Positions 7,871-16,483 of a stretch of DNA of 39,877 bases are shown piece by piece (the stretch's first letter is position 1; each line of letters begins with the position of its first letter). This stretch comes from Kitasatospora griseola. Its GTDB lineage: Bacteria; Actinomycetota; Actinomycetes; Streptomycetales; Streptomycetaceae. The stretch covers positions 188,849 through 228,725 of the forward strand of contig NZ_BMRI01000006.1 in NCBI RefSeq assembly GCF_014648555.1. Reading direction: 5' to 3'. The notes under the pieces were generated by a model. That model was not told the origin of the DNA and ran no database searches. It worked only from the letters and a program-made list of their open reading frames with translations. The position numbers were made by a program, and so were the translations under genes.

Positions 7871-10276
7871 TCAAGTGTGCCGGTTGAGCGGTCGTTCGAC
7901 GGCCACCGGGCAGCTCATCCGCCGCCGGTGGTCCAGTTCCCGCTCCGGGCCCGTGAGTTCGAGTCGGACGGTGTGGCGGACGTCGGCGCTGGAAGCGGCC
8001 AGCCGCAGCTGGATCTCGCCGGGCTCCACGGTCCGGCGCCCGTCGGGGCCGGTGCAGGAGGCGAGGTCGGCGTGGAACCGGAACCGCACCCGGCGGCTCT
8101 CGCCGGGCCCGAGCGGCACGCGCGCGTAGCCGATCAGCCGGGCGTCGGGCCGGGTGGTGCGGGCGACCGGGTCGTGCAGGTAGAGCTGGACGGTCTCGAT
8201 GCCGGCCCGCTCGCCGCTGTTGCGGACGGTGAGCTGCACGTCCGTGCCCGCGTCGGTGGCGAGTCGGGGCAGCGGGTCGGGCCCGGGCGTCCACTCGAAG
8301 CGGGTGTAGGACAGGCCGTGGCCGAACGGGTGCAGCGGCGTCGGGTCGAGGCTGCTGACGCCGTTGGCCAGGCCCAGTGGGGGCTGCAGGTATGTCCAGG
8401 GCTGGCCGCCGGGCTCGCGCGGGATGCTGACGGGCAGTCGGCCGGACGGGTCGACGTCGCCGGTGAGGACGGCGGCCAGCGCCGGTCCGCCCTCCTCCCC
8501 GGGGAAGAACGCCTGCACGGCGGCGGCGCAGCGTCCGTGCCAGCGGCCGAGCGCGTACGGGCGGCCGGTGAGCAGCACCAGCACCACGGGGGTGCCGGTG
8601 GCCAGCAGCGCGTCGAGCAGGTCGCCCTGGACGCCGGGGAGTCGGAGGTCGGGGGCGTCGCAGCCCTCGCCGGAGGTGCCGCGTCCGAACAGTCCGGCCC
8701 GGTCGCCGAGGACGGCCAGGCAGAGTTCGGCTCCGGCGGCGGCCCGGACGGCGTCCGCGAAGCCCGCGGTGTCGGCGCCGTCGACCGTGCAGCCGGGCGC
8801 GAACTCCAGTGCGGCGCCGGGAAGTCGGTCGCGCAGGGCGTCGAGGACGGTGGGGATGTCGAGGCCGAGCGGGATGTCGGGGTGGTGGGCGCCGACGTGG
8901 CTGGGGAAGGAGTAGCAGCCGAGCATCGCGAGCGGGTCGTGGGCGCGCGGTCCGACGACGGCGATCCGGCGGGCGCCGGGGGCGATCGGCAGGGCGCCGG
9001 CCGGGTTGGCGAGCAGGACGACGGACTGTTCGGCGATCCGGCGGGCGAGCGCCCGGTTGCCGGGCGGGTCGAGGTCGATGCCGCCGCGGACGTCCTCGGG
9101 CCCGGTGTCGGCGCCGCAGCCGGCGGGCAGGGCGGGCGGCAGCGGGCTCCAGTCGGGGTCGAGCAGGCCGAGTCGGCACTTCTGCAGCAGGACGCGGTGC
9201 AGCGCCCGGTCGACCAGCCGTTCGGGGATCCGTCCATCGCGGACGGCTTCGACCAGGGTGTCGCCGTAGGCGCGGACGGTGGGCAGTTCGACGTCCACAC
9301 CGGCGGTGAGGGCGAGCCGGGCGGAGTCGGCGCGGTCGGCGGCGACCCGGTGCAGGGTCTCCAGGAAGCCGACGGCGAAGTAGTCGGCGACCACGGTGCC
9401 GGTGAACTGCCAGGTGTCGCGCAGTAGTTCGGTGAGCAGGGCGGGGTCGGCGGCGACCGGCAGGCCGTCGATCTCGGTGTAGGAGTGCATGACGGAGTCG
9501 GCGCCGCCTTCGTGCAGGGCCATTTCGAACGGGGGCAGCATGACGTCGCCGAGTTCGCGGGCCCCGACCCGGACGGGGGCGAGGTTGCGGGCACCGGTGG
9601 AGGCGGAGTAGCCGACGAAGTGCTTGAGGGTGGCGACGAGGCCGGCGGAGCGCAGTCCGCGGACGTAGGCGGTGCCGATGGTGGAGACCAGGTAGGGGTC
9701 TTCGCCGATGGTCTCCTCGACGCGTCCCCAACGCAGGTCGCGGGCCACGTCGAGGACGGGGGCGAGGCCCTGGTGGATGCCGACGGAGCGCAGGTCGCGG
9801 CCGATCCGGTGGGCCATCTCGGTAATCAGCTCCGGGTCGAAGGTGGCGCCCCAGGCGAGCGGCACGGGGTAGGCGGTGGCGCCCCAGGCGGTGAAGCCGG
9901 CCAGGCACTCCTCGTGGGCGACGGCGGGGATGCCGAACCGGCCGGCGGCGGTGAGCTGCTGCTGGGCGCGGGCCAGCGCGAGGGCGCCGACGGCGGGGTC
10001 GACGGGGGCGGTGCCGAACGGGCGGGTGAGCTGGCCGAGACCGTGCGCGGAAAGCGCTTTCAGGTCGACCGGGTCGCACATCTCGTTCTGGTGCGGGGCG
10101 ACGCCGTCGCCGCCCGTGTCGGCGCCGACCCACACGCCGTACAGCTGGGCGGTCTTCTCCTCCAGGGTCATCCGGGCCATCAGGTCCGCGACCCGGACGT
10201 GCGGGTCCTGCGCGGGGTCGCGCCAGGGTCCGGCCGGGCGCGGATCGTCGGCGGCCGGTGCGGGGTGGGTCGTCAT
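7871..10276 (-). CDS. Glycoside hydrolase family 3 beta-glycosidase (beta-xylosidase or beta-glucosidase)
   Basis: 801 residues from ATG 10276, with AAGGA about 13 nt upstream. The order is the usual GH3 one: N-terminal barrel (MARMTLEEKTAQL; GLAPVLDVARDLRWGR; LKHFVGYS), catalytic nucleophile Asp298 in TVVADYFAVGFL, the second alpha/beta domain (VVLLANPAGALPI; FFPGEEGGPALAAVL), then a C-terminal fibronectin-III-like domain (LTVRNSGERAGIETVQLYL). There is no signal peptide, so it is intracellular. It follows an oligosaccharide ABC importer and lies near xylA and xylB, which favours xylo-oligosaccharide cleavage. Beta-glucosidase activity is possible because the family is mixed. Confidence 0.92.
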   Translation of the reverse strand: MTTHPAPAADDPRPAGPWRDPAQDPHVRVADLMARMTLEEKTAQLYGVWVGADTGGDGVAPHQNEMCDPVDLKALSAHGLGQLTRPFGTAPVDPAVGALALARAQQQLTAAGRFGIPAVAHEECLAGFTAWGATAYPVPLAWGATFDPELITEMAHRIGRDLRSVGIHQGLAPVLDVARDLRWGRVEETIGEDPYLVSTIGTAYVRGLRSAGLVATLKHFVGYSASTGARNLAPVRVGARELGDVMLPPFEMALHEGGADSVMHSYTEIDGLPVAADPALLTELLRDTWQFTGTVVADYFAVGFLETLHRVAADRADSARLALTAGVDVELPTVRAYGDTLVEAVRDGRIPERLVDRALHRVLLQKCRLGLLDPDWSPLPPALPAGCGADTGPEDVRGGIDLDPPGNRALARRIAEQSVVLLANPAGALPIAPGARRIAVVGPRAHDPLAMLGCYSFPSHVGAHHPDIPLGLDIPTVLDALRDRLPGAALEFAPGCTVDGADTAGFADAVRAAAGAELCLAVLGDRAGLFGRGTSGEGCDAPDLRLPGVQGDLLDALLATGTPVVLVLLTGRPYALGRWHGRCAAAVQAFFPGEEGGPALAAVLTGDVDPSGRLPVSIPREPGGQPWTYLQPPLGLANGVSSLDPTPLHPFGHGLSYTRFEWTPGPDPLPRLATDAGTDVQLTVRNSGERAGIETVQLYLHDPVARTTRPDARLIGYARVPLGPGESRRVRFRFHADLASCTGPDGRRTVEPGEIQLRLAASSADVRHTVRLELTGPERELDHRRRMSCPVAVERPLNRHT
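10050..10061. promoter_or_regulatory. 12-bp palindrome resembling a LacI-family operator, inside GH3
   Basis: GAAAGCGCTTTC is a perfect palindrome with a central CG, the shape favoured by LacI-family regulators. It lies about 215 nt inside the GH3 coding sequence. It could be an intragenic operator or a chance product of the codons for Leu-Lys-Ala-Leu-Ser. Confidence 0.3.
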
Positions 10277-10327
10277 CGGACGGCTGGGTCCTTCCGGTGC
10301 GGGGTGGTGGACGGTCGGGCGGGCCGC

Positions 10328-11188
10328 TCAGCCTTTGACGGCGCCGGCCATGCCGCCGACGATGCGGCGCTCGGCGAACACGAAGAAGCCGAGCGCGGGC
10401 AGCATCGACAGTGCGGTGTAGGCGAGGATTCCGGCGGTGTCCTGCGAGTACTGGGACTGGAAGGCGGCGACGCCGAGCGGCAGGGTGAAGTGCGCCTGCT
10501 GGTTGAAGACCAGCATCGGCAGTTGGTAGGCGTTCCAGGAGCCGAGGAAGGCGAGCACGGCGACGGTGACCAGGGCGGGCCGGGCCAGTGGCAGCATGAT
10601 CCGCCACAGGAAGCCGAGCCGCCCGCAGCCGTCGACGGCGGCGGCGTCCTCCAACTCCCCGGGGATCGCGGCCATGAACGGCCGCAGGATCACCACCGTC
10701 ACCGGCAGTCCGAACGCCGCCTCGGCCAGCGCGACGCCGAACCAGCTCTCCAGCAGGTGGAGTTGGCGCAGCAGCAGGTACACCGGCAGTGAGGCCACCC
10801 CGAGCGGGAACAGCAGGCCCGCGGTGAACAGCGTGTAGACGCCTTCCCGGCCGCGGAACCGGTAGCGGGCCAGCGCGTACCCGGCCGCCGCGCCGAGTCC
10901 GCAGGTGAGCACGGTGGCGGTGACGGCGATCAGGGCACTGTTGCCCATCAGCCGCCAGAACACCGAAGACCCCAGCACGGAACGGTAGTTGTCCAGCACC
11001 CAGGGGCTCGGCAGCCCGGTCGGGTCGGCGTTCAGCTGCGCGTTGGTGCGGAAGCCGCCGAGCACCACGAACGCGATCGGGACGAGCGTCACCCCGGCCA
11101 CCAGCAGGGCTGCCAGGTACCGGCCGGACAGCGTCAACTGCCTTGCGGTGAGCCTCGGTTGCCGCTGTGCGGCGGGCGGTGCGGTCAT
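10328..11188 (-). CDS. ABC sugar importer permease, MalG-like
   Basis: 286 residues with six predicted membrane helices. The EAA loop that docks the ATPase is clear: ELEDAAAVDGCGRLGFLWRI followed by MLPLARPA. The N-terminal helix precedes a conserved GGFRTNAQL segment typical of carbohydrate-uptake (CUT1) permeases. It starts 4 nt after the other permease stops and is part of the leftward operon. No ATPase gene is in the operon. Streptomyces CUT1 systems usually share the MsiK ATPase encoded elsewhere, which fits. Confidence 0.93.
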   Translation of the reverse strand: MTAPPAAQRQPRLTARQLTLSGRYLAALLVAGVTLVPIAFVVLGGFRTNAQLNADPTGLPSPWVLDNYRSVLGSSVFWRLMGNSALIAVTATVLTCGLGAAAGYALARYRFRGREGVYTLFTAGLLFPLGVASLPVYLLLRQLHLLESWFGVALAEAAFGLPVTVVILRPFMAAIPGELEDAAAVDGCGRLGFLWRIMLPLARPALVTVAVLAFLGSWNAYQLPMLVFNQQAHFTLPLGVAAFQSQYSQDTAGILAYTALSMLPALGFFVFAERRIVGGMAGAVKG

Positions 11189-11192
11189 GGGA

Positions 11193-12164
11193 TCAGTCCA
11201 CCCTTCCGGTGAGCGCGCCGTCGGTGTCGCGGCGCAGCGCGAACCGCTGGTAGGCGAGCGCGAAGACGAAGCAGACGGCGAACAGCACCACCGCGACGGC
11301 GCTGCCGTAGCCGAACTGGTAGCGGCGGAAGCCGCGGTCGATGACGTAGGTGGCCATGGTGGCGGAGGACCCGGCGGGGCCGCCGAGCGTCATGATCCAG
11401 ACCAGTTCGAAGAGTTGCAGCGAGCCGATCACCGAGAGGAAGATCCAGATCCGGACGGTCGGGCCGAGCAGCGGCAGCACCACCTTGCGGGTGGTCTGCC
11501 AGGCGGACGCGCCGTCCAGGGCGGCGGCCTCGCGCAACTCCATTGGCACGCCCTGGAGTCCGGCGAGGAACAGGATGATGCCGAAGCCGAGGTACTTCCA
11601 GGTGGAGACCGCGAACAGGGTGTACAGCACCAGGTCGGGGTCGGCCAGCCACTGGTGCACCAGCGAGTCGAGGCCGACCGAGCGGAGCCCCCGGTCGACG
11701 GCCCCGCCGGGCTGGAGCATCACCAGCCAGGCGACGGCGGTGATCGCCTCGGACAGCACGTACGGGGTGAAGGCGATCAGCCGCAGCAGGGCCCGACCGC
11801 GCAGTCGGCCGTTGAGCAGCAGCGCGAGGGCGACGGTGAGCGGCAGTTGGACCGCCACCGACAGCACGGCGAACACCAGGTTGTGCCGGACGGCCCCCTG
11901 GAACACCGGATCGGCCAGCGCCTTGCGGTAGTTGGCGAGTCCGACGAGCCTGCTGGGCGGGCCGAAGCCGTTCCAGTCGAAGAAGCTGTAGTAGACGGCG
12001 GCGGCGATCGACACCAGCACGAACAGCGCGAACAGGGCGAGCGCGGGGCCGAGCAGCAGGGCGAGTTCGGCCCGGGTGCGGCGGCCGGTGCGCCGCCGGA
12101 CGGGGCCCCGCGACGGGGTGGCGGAGCGGGCCGGGGCGGCGGCCCGCTCCTCTACGGTGCTCAT
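11193..12164 (-). CDS. ABC sugar importer permease, MalF-like
   Basis: 323 residues from ATG 12164, 2 nt after the binding-protein stop. An Arg-rich cytoplasmic N-terminus (about 30 residues) precedes six membrane helices. YYSFFDWNGFG after the first helix is a hallmark of CUT1 MalF-type permeases. The EAA loop reads LREAAALDGASAWQTTRKV followed by VLPLLGPT. It pairs with the MalG-like permease and the lipoprotein to form the transmembrane channel for an oligosaccharide. Confidence 0.93.
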   Translation of the reverse strand: MSTVEERAAAPARSATPSRGPVRRRTGRRTRAELALLLGPALALFALFVLVSIAAAVYYSFFDWNGFGPPSRLVGLANYRKALADPVFQGAVRHNLVFAVLSVAVQLPLTVALALLLNGRLRGRALLRLIAFTPYVLSEAITAVAWLVMLQPGGAVDRGLRSVGLDSLVHQWLADPDLVLYTLFAVSTWKYLGFGIILFLAGLQGVPMELREAAALDGASAWQTTRKVVLPLLGPTVRIWIFLSVIGSLQLFELVWIMTLGGPAGSSATMATYVIDRGFRRYQFGYGSAVAVVLFAVCFVFALAYQRFALRRDTDGALTGRVD

Positions 12165-12166
12165 CC

Positions 12167-13438
12167 TCACCCCGCCGCGTTCACCGCGCGGGCCACCGAA
12201 CCGGCGTCGCCCTTGCCGGCGAACAGGTCCGCGGCGGCGTCGTTGAGGGCCTGCCCGACGGCGGTGGGCAGCGCGACGTCGAAGTACACCTGGACGTAGC
12301 TCGCCCGGGCGTTGTAGTCGAAGATCTGCTTGACCACGGGGTCCTTGACGGCGGCGACGGCCGCCGGGTTGACCGGGATGGTAGCGGCGCCCGAGTCGAC
12401 CAGTTCGGTCTGCACCTCGGCGCTGGTCAGGTACTTGAGCAGCTGCGCGCAGTCGGCGGCCCGCTTCACGGTGCACGAGAAGCCGTCGCCGCCGCCCAGC
12501 GCCACGCTCGGGTCGCCGGCCGCACCGGCGACCGCCGGGAACGGGAACCAGCCCAACTGGCCCCGGTAGGACGGGTCGGCGGCCAGGCCCTGCATGACGC
12601 TGGGGTTCCAGTCGCCCTGGAGTTCCATCGCGGCCTGCCCGGCGGCCACCATCCCGGCCGAACTGCCGCTGCCCTGCTGGGCGGGAGTGCCGTTGAATCC
12701 CTCCTGGAACGGCTTCAGGGCGATCAGATCGAGCACGTCCTGACCGGCCCTGGTGAAGCACGGGTCGGTGAACTTGGCTGCTTTCATCGAGGACTTGAGG
12801 GTGTCGACGGCGCACTCGCGGACGGCGAAGTAGTCGTAGTAGAAGGCGTCCGGCCAGCGGTCCTTGCCGCCGAGCGCGATCGGGGTGCTGCCGGCGGCCT
12901 TCAGCTTGCCGATGTCGACCTTCAACTCGTCCATGGTGGCGGGAGGTTGGGCGATGCCGGCGTTGGCGAACAGGTCCTTGCGGTACCAGAACCCGACCAC
13001 GTGCGAGTCGTAGGGGACGCCGAGCTGCTTGCCGTCGGCGGCCCAGCCCTGGGCGGCGGGCCCGAGGTCCCTGATCCAGTCGGCGGTGAGCGAGGTCAGG
13101 TCGGCGACCCGGCCGGACTGCGCCTGGGTGGCGAGCAGGCCGCCGCCCTGGTTGAAGTAGACGTCCGGCGGGTTGTCGGACTGCAGGGCCAGCGGGACCT
13201 TGGTGGGGAACTGCTCGTTCTGGATCGGCACCACGTCGAGTTTCGAACCGGCGTGGGCCTGCTGGTAGTTGGCGGCCGCGTGGGCCCAGACGGTCTTCAG
13301 CGGATCCTGGGTGCCGTTGTGCCACCAGGTCAGCGCGCCGCCTCCGCTCCCGGAACCGCCGCTGCCGCAGGCGGTGAGCAGGGTGAGCGCGACGGCGGCG
13401 GCCGCCGCGGCGACGGGCGGGCGTCTGCGGACGAACAT
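12167..13438 (-). CDS. Sugar-binding lipoprotein of the ABC importer
   Basis: 423 residues. ATG 13438 is chosen because AGGAGG lies 9 nt upstream and it starts a proper lipoprotein signal (MFVRRRPPVAAAAAAVALTL, lipobox LTAC with Cys24). A Gly/Ser linker follows, then LTWWHNGTQDPLKTVW, the entry to a family-1 extracellular solute-binding fold. Further marks are QSDNPPDVYFNQGGG, a Trp-rich ligand region (KDRWPDAFYYDYF) and AMELQGDWNPSV. The lipid-anchored protein should capture xylo- or gluco-oligosaccharides. A perfect CGAAACTTTCG (minus-strand reading) lies 31-41 nt upstream of the start, a likely repressor site. Confidence 0.93.
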   Translation of the reverse strand: MFVRRRPPVAAAAAAVALTLLTACGSGGSGSGGGALTWWHNGTQDPLKTVWAHAAANYQQAHAGSKLDVVPIQNEQFPTKVPLALQSDNPPDVYFNQGGGLLATQAQSGRVADLTSLTADWIRDLGPAAQGWAADGKQLGVPYDSHVVGFWYRKDLFANAGIAQPPATMDELKVDIGKLKAAGSTPIALGGKDRWPDAFYYDYFAVRECAVDTLKSSMKAAKFTDPCFTRAGQDVLDLIALKPFQEGFNGTPAQQGSGSSAGMVAAGQAAMELQGDWNPSVMQGLAADPSYRGQLGWFPFPAVAGAAGDPSVALGGGDGFSCTVKRAADCAQLLKYLTSAEVQTELVDSGAATIPVNPAAVAAVKDPVVKQIFDYNARASYVQVYFDVALPTAVGQALNDAAADLFAGKGDAGSVARAVNAAG

Positions 13439-13468
13439 GGTGCGGGCCTCCTGGGGCAGGGAGCGGCT

Positions 13469-13479
13469 CGAAAGTTTCG
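13469..13479. promoter_or_regulatory. Operator candidate O1, CGAAAGTTTCG
   Basis: A perfect hyphenated palindrome (CGAAA-G-TTTCG) between the transcription signals and the start codon of the binding lipoprotein. As I recall it, unchecked, the same CGAAAnTTTCG-type sequence is known upstream of Streptomyces xylanase and xylosidase genes as a LacI-family operator. Confidence 0.65.
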
Positions 13480-13592
13480 GGACCAGCGACACGGATGGTG
13501 CCGGGACTCAGTGGGGCCAGAGGTGGCGCGACAGTGCTGAGCTGCGAGAGGTGCCGTCGCGGGGCGGCGCGAGGCGGCACGATCCAACGGTA

Positions 13593-13623
13593 CGAATGTT
13601 TCGCTGGCTGTTCGAATGTTGCG
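13593..13623. promoter_or_regulatory. Two degenerate operator copies, 20 bp apart
   Basis: CGAATGTTTCG (13593-13603) and CGAATGTTGCG (13613-13623) resemble O1 with one and two changes. Their exact 20-bp spacing, two helical turns, puts both sites on the same face of the DNA. They lie in the divergent region between the ABC operon and the lacI-type gene. Confidence 0.5.
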
Positions 13624-13693
13624 AGGAAGCTACGGCGACCGAGCGGACGAGTCAAGGCCTCCGACCGAACCGGACCCCCGTTCGTGCACCACC

Positions 13694-13721
13694 TTGCCGG
13701 GCGGGCCGCGGGCGCTACTAT
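13694..13721 (+). promoter_or_regulatory. Promoter of the LacI-type gene, probably leaderless
   Basis: TTGCCG (13694-13699), a 16-nt spacer, then TACTAT (13716-13721). The start codon is at 13729, so transcription would begin at or next to the ATG. There is no Shine-Dalgarno, which agrees with a leaderless message. Confidence 0.5.
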
Positions 13722-13728
13722 CCGTGCC

Positions 13729-14274
13729 ATGAGCGCCGCTGAACTCGAACCCGACCCCGCGCCGACGCTGTCGGAGATCGCCCGGGCGGCCGGCGTCTCG
13801 GCGCCGACAGTTTCGAAAGTCCTGAACGGACGGACCGATGTCGCCCCCGCCACCCGCGCCAAGGTCGAGGAGATCCTGCGCCGCACCGGCTACCGGCGCC
13901 GCCGCACCGCCGCGCCGCCGTCCCGGCTGCTCGACCTGGTCTTCCATCAACTCGACAGCGCCTGGGCGGTGGAGGTGATCCGCGGCGTGGAGAACGTCGC
14001 CCGGGACGAGGGGCTGAGCATCGTGCTCTCCGAGTCCGCGGGCCGGCTCACCCCCGGCCAGACCTGGGTGGACGGCGTCCTCGCCCGCCGACCCGCCGGG
14101 GTGGTGCTCGTGCTGTCCGACCTGGACGCCGCCCAGCGCGACCAACTCACCAGCCGCGACATCCCGTTCGTCGTGCTCGACCCGGCCGGCGACCCCGCCG
14201 ACGGAGTGCCCGCCGTCGGCACCGGCAACTGGCAGGGCGGCCTCGCCGCCACCCGTCCGGCCCGTCCGGCATGA
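13729..14274 (+). pseudogene. LacI-family regulator, N-terminal part of a frameshifted gene
   Basis: 181 residues from ATG 13729. The helix-turn-helix and hinge are intact (TLSEIARAAGVSAPTVSKVL at about residues 14-33, then TRAKVEEILRRTGYRRR). The first half of the effector domain follows through VPAVGTGNWQGGLAATR. There the family normally continues with a segment like HLxxLGHRRIxVI. Here PARPA and a TGA follow. The remainder of the protein resumes at once in another frame. Comparison with the family pattern implies loss of about 40 nt near 14254-14256. The truncated product keeps its DNA-binding domain but should not respond normally to sugar. Confidence 0.75.
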
Positions 14275-14738
14275 TGTGCAGCCGAGCCAGGGTGGACGGC
14301 TACCGCACCGCACTGGAGACCGCCCGGCTGCCGGTCGACCCGGAGCTGATCCACGAGGGCGACTTCCACCACGAGGCCGGGTACGCCGCCGCCCGCGCCC
14401 TGCTGACCCGCGACGACCGGCCCACCGCGATCTTCGCCGGCAACGACCTGCAGGCGCTCGGCGTCTACGAGGCCGCCCGCGAACTCGGCCTACGGGTACC
14501 GCAGGACCTCTCGGTGGTCGGGTTCGACGACCTGCCGCTGGCCCGCTGGGTGGGCCCGCCGCTGACTACCGTCCGGCAGCCGCTGGTCGAGATGGCCGAG
14601 ACCGCCGCCCGCCTGGCCGTCGAACTCGGCCGCGGCGAACACCCCGCCGCCACCCGAGTCGACCTCGCCACCAGCCTGGTCGTCCGCGCCTCCACCGCCC
14701 CGCCGCCGGCCGACTCCCCGCCCCTGCCGACCCGTTGA
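14271..14738 (+). pseudogene. LacI-family regulator, C-terminal part after the frameshift
   Basis: 155 residues, open from ATG 14271, which overlaps the first part's TGA as ATGA. It begins exactly where the family pattern GPxGMMCSRARVDGYR is expected and continues through PTAIFAGNDLQALGVY, DLSVVGFDDLPLARW and TTVRQPLVEMAETAARL, all canonical LacI/GalR C-terminal blocks. The ATGA overlap could allow reinitiation and a two-chain protein, but the missing strand-helix of about 13 residues argues for a damaged gene or a sequence error. Confidence 0.75.
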
Positions 14739-15032
14739 CGCCCGCCCGGCCACGGGTCTCCCTCCGGCGGCACGTCGGAATCCCCGTCCGACGGCCCCTC
14801 GCAGTCCCCGTCCGGGTCTCCGAGCGGCAGCGCCAACCCCTCCGGCACGCCCGGCCCGACCGTCCCCGGCTCGGACGGAACGGGTGTCGGCACGCCCGCC
14901 GCCACCGGCCCGCAGGGCGACAGCCTGGCCTTAACCGGCGCGGACGTCCTCGGCACCACCGCGGCCGGCCTCGCGCTGATCGGCGCGGGCAGCGTCCTGG
15001 TGCTGCGTCGCCGCAAGGGCGCGCACAGCTGA
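14739..15032 (+). pseudogene. Orphan C-terminal end of a LAxTG cell-wall surface protein
   Basis: This frame has no start codon and follows the lacI TGA directly. It encodes a Ser/Pro/Gly linker (SESPSDGPSQSPSGSPSGS) and then a full sortase signal: LALTG, a hydrophobic helix (VLGTTAAGLALIGAGSVLVL) and the basic tail RRRKGAHS before TGA at 15030. The Leu before TG in LALTG is coded by TTA (14931-14933). The extracellular part is missing, so it is a remnant of a sortase-anchored protein, probably joined to lacI by deletion. Confidence 0.7.
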
Positions 15033-15177
15033 GTGCCTTCGCTCGCAACGGAGTTCACGTCCCGCCCGGCGGGGCGACGGTACCCGGATCCGGACCGTCG
15101 CACCGCCGGGCCCGTGTCGGGCCTCGCAGGGCGGGGCCGCCGGCAAACGGTGGTCGGTGCGACGCCGGGCGTCGGGC

Positions 15178-16443
15178 TCAGGCGGTGTCCGGCTGCCAGA
15201 GCGACGCGGGGTCGGTGTGGAGGCGGCGGACGGTGGTCAGGGCCGCGCCGAGGACGGGGCCGCGGCGGCCCAACGGGGAGGCGCGGAGGGCGTCTTCGGG
15301 CCACGGGCGGACGCGGATCAGCGCGGCGAGTTCGGTCCGCATGGGGGGCAGCAGCCAGCGCGCGAGGTCCGCGTAGGCGCCGCCGAGCACCAGGGTGGCC
15401 GGGTCGATCAGGTGGACGGCGGCGGCGAGCGCGGTGCCGAGGGCGGTCCCGGCGTGCCGCAGGGCGCGCAGCACGGCGGGATCGCCGGCCTCCGCGCGGA
15501 CGACCAACTCGCCGACGGCGTCAGCTGAGTGATGGATCGTCAGATCGGCCGTGCGCAACACGGCGGCGAGACCGGCGTACGGTTCGAGGCAGCCGCGGGC
15601 ACCGCAGGAGCAGGGGCGGCCGTCGGGGCGGACGGTGAGGTGGCCGAGTTCGCCGGCGAAGCCCTGGACGCCGCGGAACAGGCGTCCGTCGAGGACGAGT
15701 GCGCCGCCGATGCCCTCGCCGGCCGAGATGTGGACGAAGGTGCCGGAGCCGACGCCCTGTCGGAGTTCGGCCAGCGCGCCGAGGTTGGCCTCGTTCTCGA
15801 TCGCGGGGGCGGCGCCCGGGCCGGGCCACGCGGTGGGGAGGTCGAGGTGGTGCCAGCCGAGGTTCGGGGCGTGTTCCAGGTAGTGGCCGGGGCCGTCGAG
15901 CGGGACGCGCACGCTGCCGGGCACGGCGAGCACCCGGCCGACCACCCGCAGCCCGAGGGCGACGGCCTCCGCCTCGGCCTGCGCGGCGAGCCGGGCGAGT
16001 TCGGTGAGGGTCTGCTCGGCGGAGCGCGCGGCGTTCGGGGCGGGGCGGTGGAGTTCGACCCGGACGTCGCCGCGCAGGTCGAGGACGCAGGCGCCGAGGT
16101 GCTCGACGCCGACCTCCAGGCCGAGCCCGGCCGGTCCGCTGTCGGGGAGGACGAGGGCCCGGCCGGGCCGGCCGACCCGGCCGCTGCGGGCGAGTTCGCC
16201 CTCCACCAGCAGTCCGCCGCCGATGAGTTCGTCGACCAGGCTGGACACCGCGGTGCGGGTCAGTCCGGTCCGGCCGGCCACGTCGGCGCGCGACAGCGGG
16301 TTCGCGGCGACGACGGTGCGCATCACCAGGGCGAGGTTCTGCCGCCGCATGTCCTGCTGGGAGGCGGGGCCGCGCCGCGGTGCGGATGCGCTGTCGGCCG
16401 GCTGCTGCCCGTCCGCTGCCACGTCGATCGGTCTCCGCTCCAC
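15178..16443 (-). CDS. ROK-family transcriptional regulator (XylR-like)
   Basis: 421 residues from GTG 16443; GTG 16422 has a better-placed GGAGA and may be the true start. The N-terminal winged helix-turn-helix (RRQNLALVMRTV; LSRADVAGRTGLTRTAVSSL) is followed by a ROK sugar-binding domain. That domain shows EGIGGALVLDGRLFRGVQGF, then GELGHLTV and the zinc motif CSCGARGCLE. This makes it a regulator rather than a sugar kinase. It lies 40 nt downstream of xylB in the same direction. The obvious targets are xylB and the divergent xylA, with xylose or a derivative as effector. Binding site not identified. Confidence 0.88.
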   Translation of the reverse strand: MERRPIDVAADGQQPADSASAPRRGPASQQDMRRQNLALVMRTVVAANPLSRADVAGRTGLTRTAVSSLVDELIGGGLLVEGELARSGRVGRPGRALVLPDSGPAGLGLEVGVEHLGACVLDLRGDVRVELHRPAPNAARSAEQTLTELARLAAQAEAEAVALGLRVVGRVLAVPGSVRVPLDGPGHYLEHAPNLGWHHLDLPTAWPGPGAAPAIENEANLGALAELRQGVGSGTFVHISAGEGIGGALVLDGRLFRGVQGFAGELGHLTVRPDGRPCSCGARGCLEPYAGLAAVLRTADLTIHHSADAVGELVVRAEAGDPAVLRALRHAGTALGTALAAAVHLIDPATLVLGGAYADLARWLLPPMRTELAALIRVRPWPEDALRASPLGRRGPVLGAALTTVRRLHTDPASLWQPDTA

Positions 16444-16483
16444 TGCCGCCCGTGCCGAGTTCGGGTCTGTTCGCCGTCCGCTG

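Noticed and set aside
7610..9427. Long plus-strand frame of about 600 codons opposite GH3
   Set aside because: It is antisense to a clear GH3 gene and has no domain-like sequence.
13809..13819. TTTCGAAA palindrome inside the lacI helix-turn-helix
   Set aside because: The bases are dictated by the conserved Val-Ser-Lys codons of the recognition helix; not evidence for an operator.
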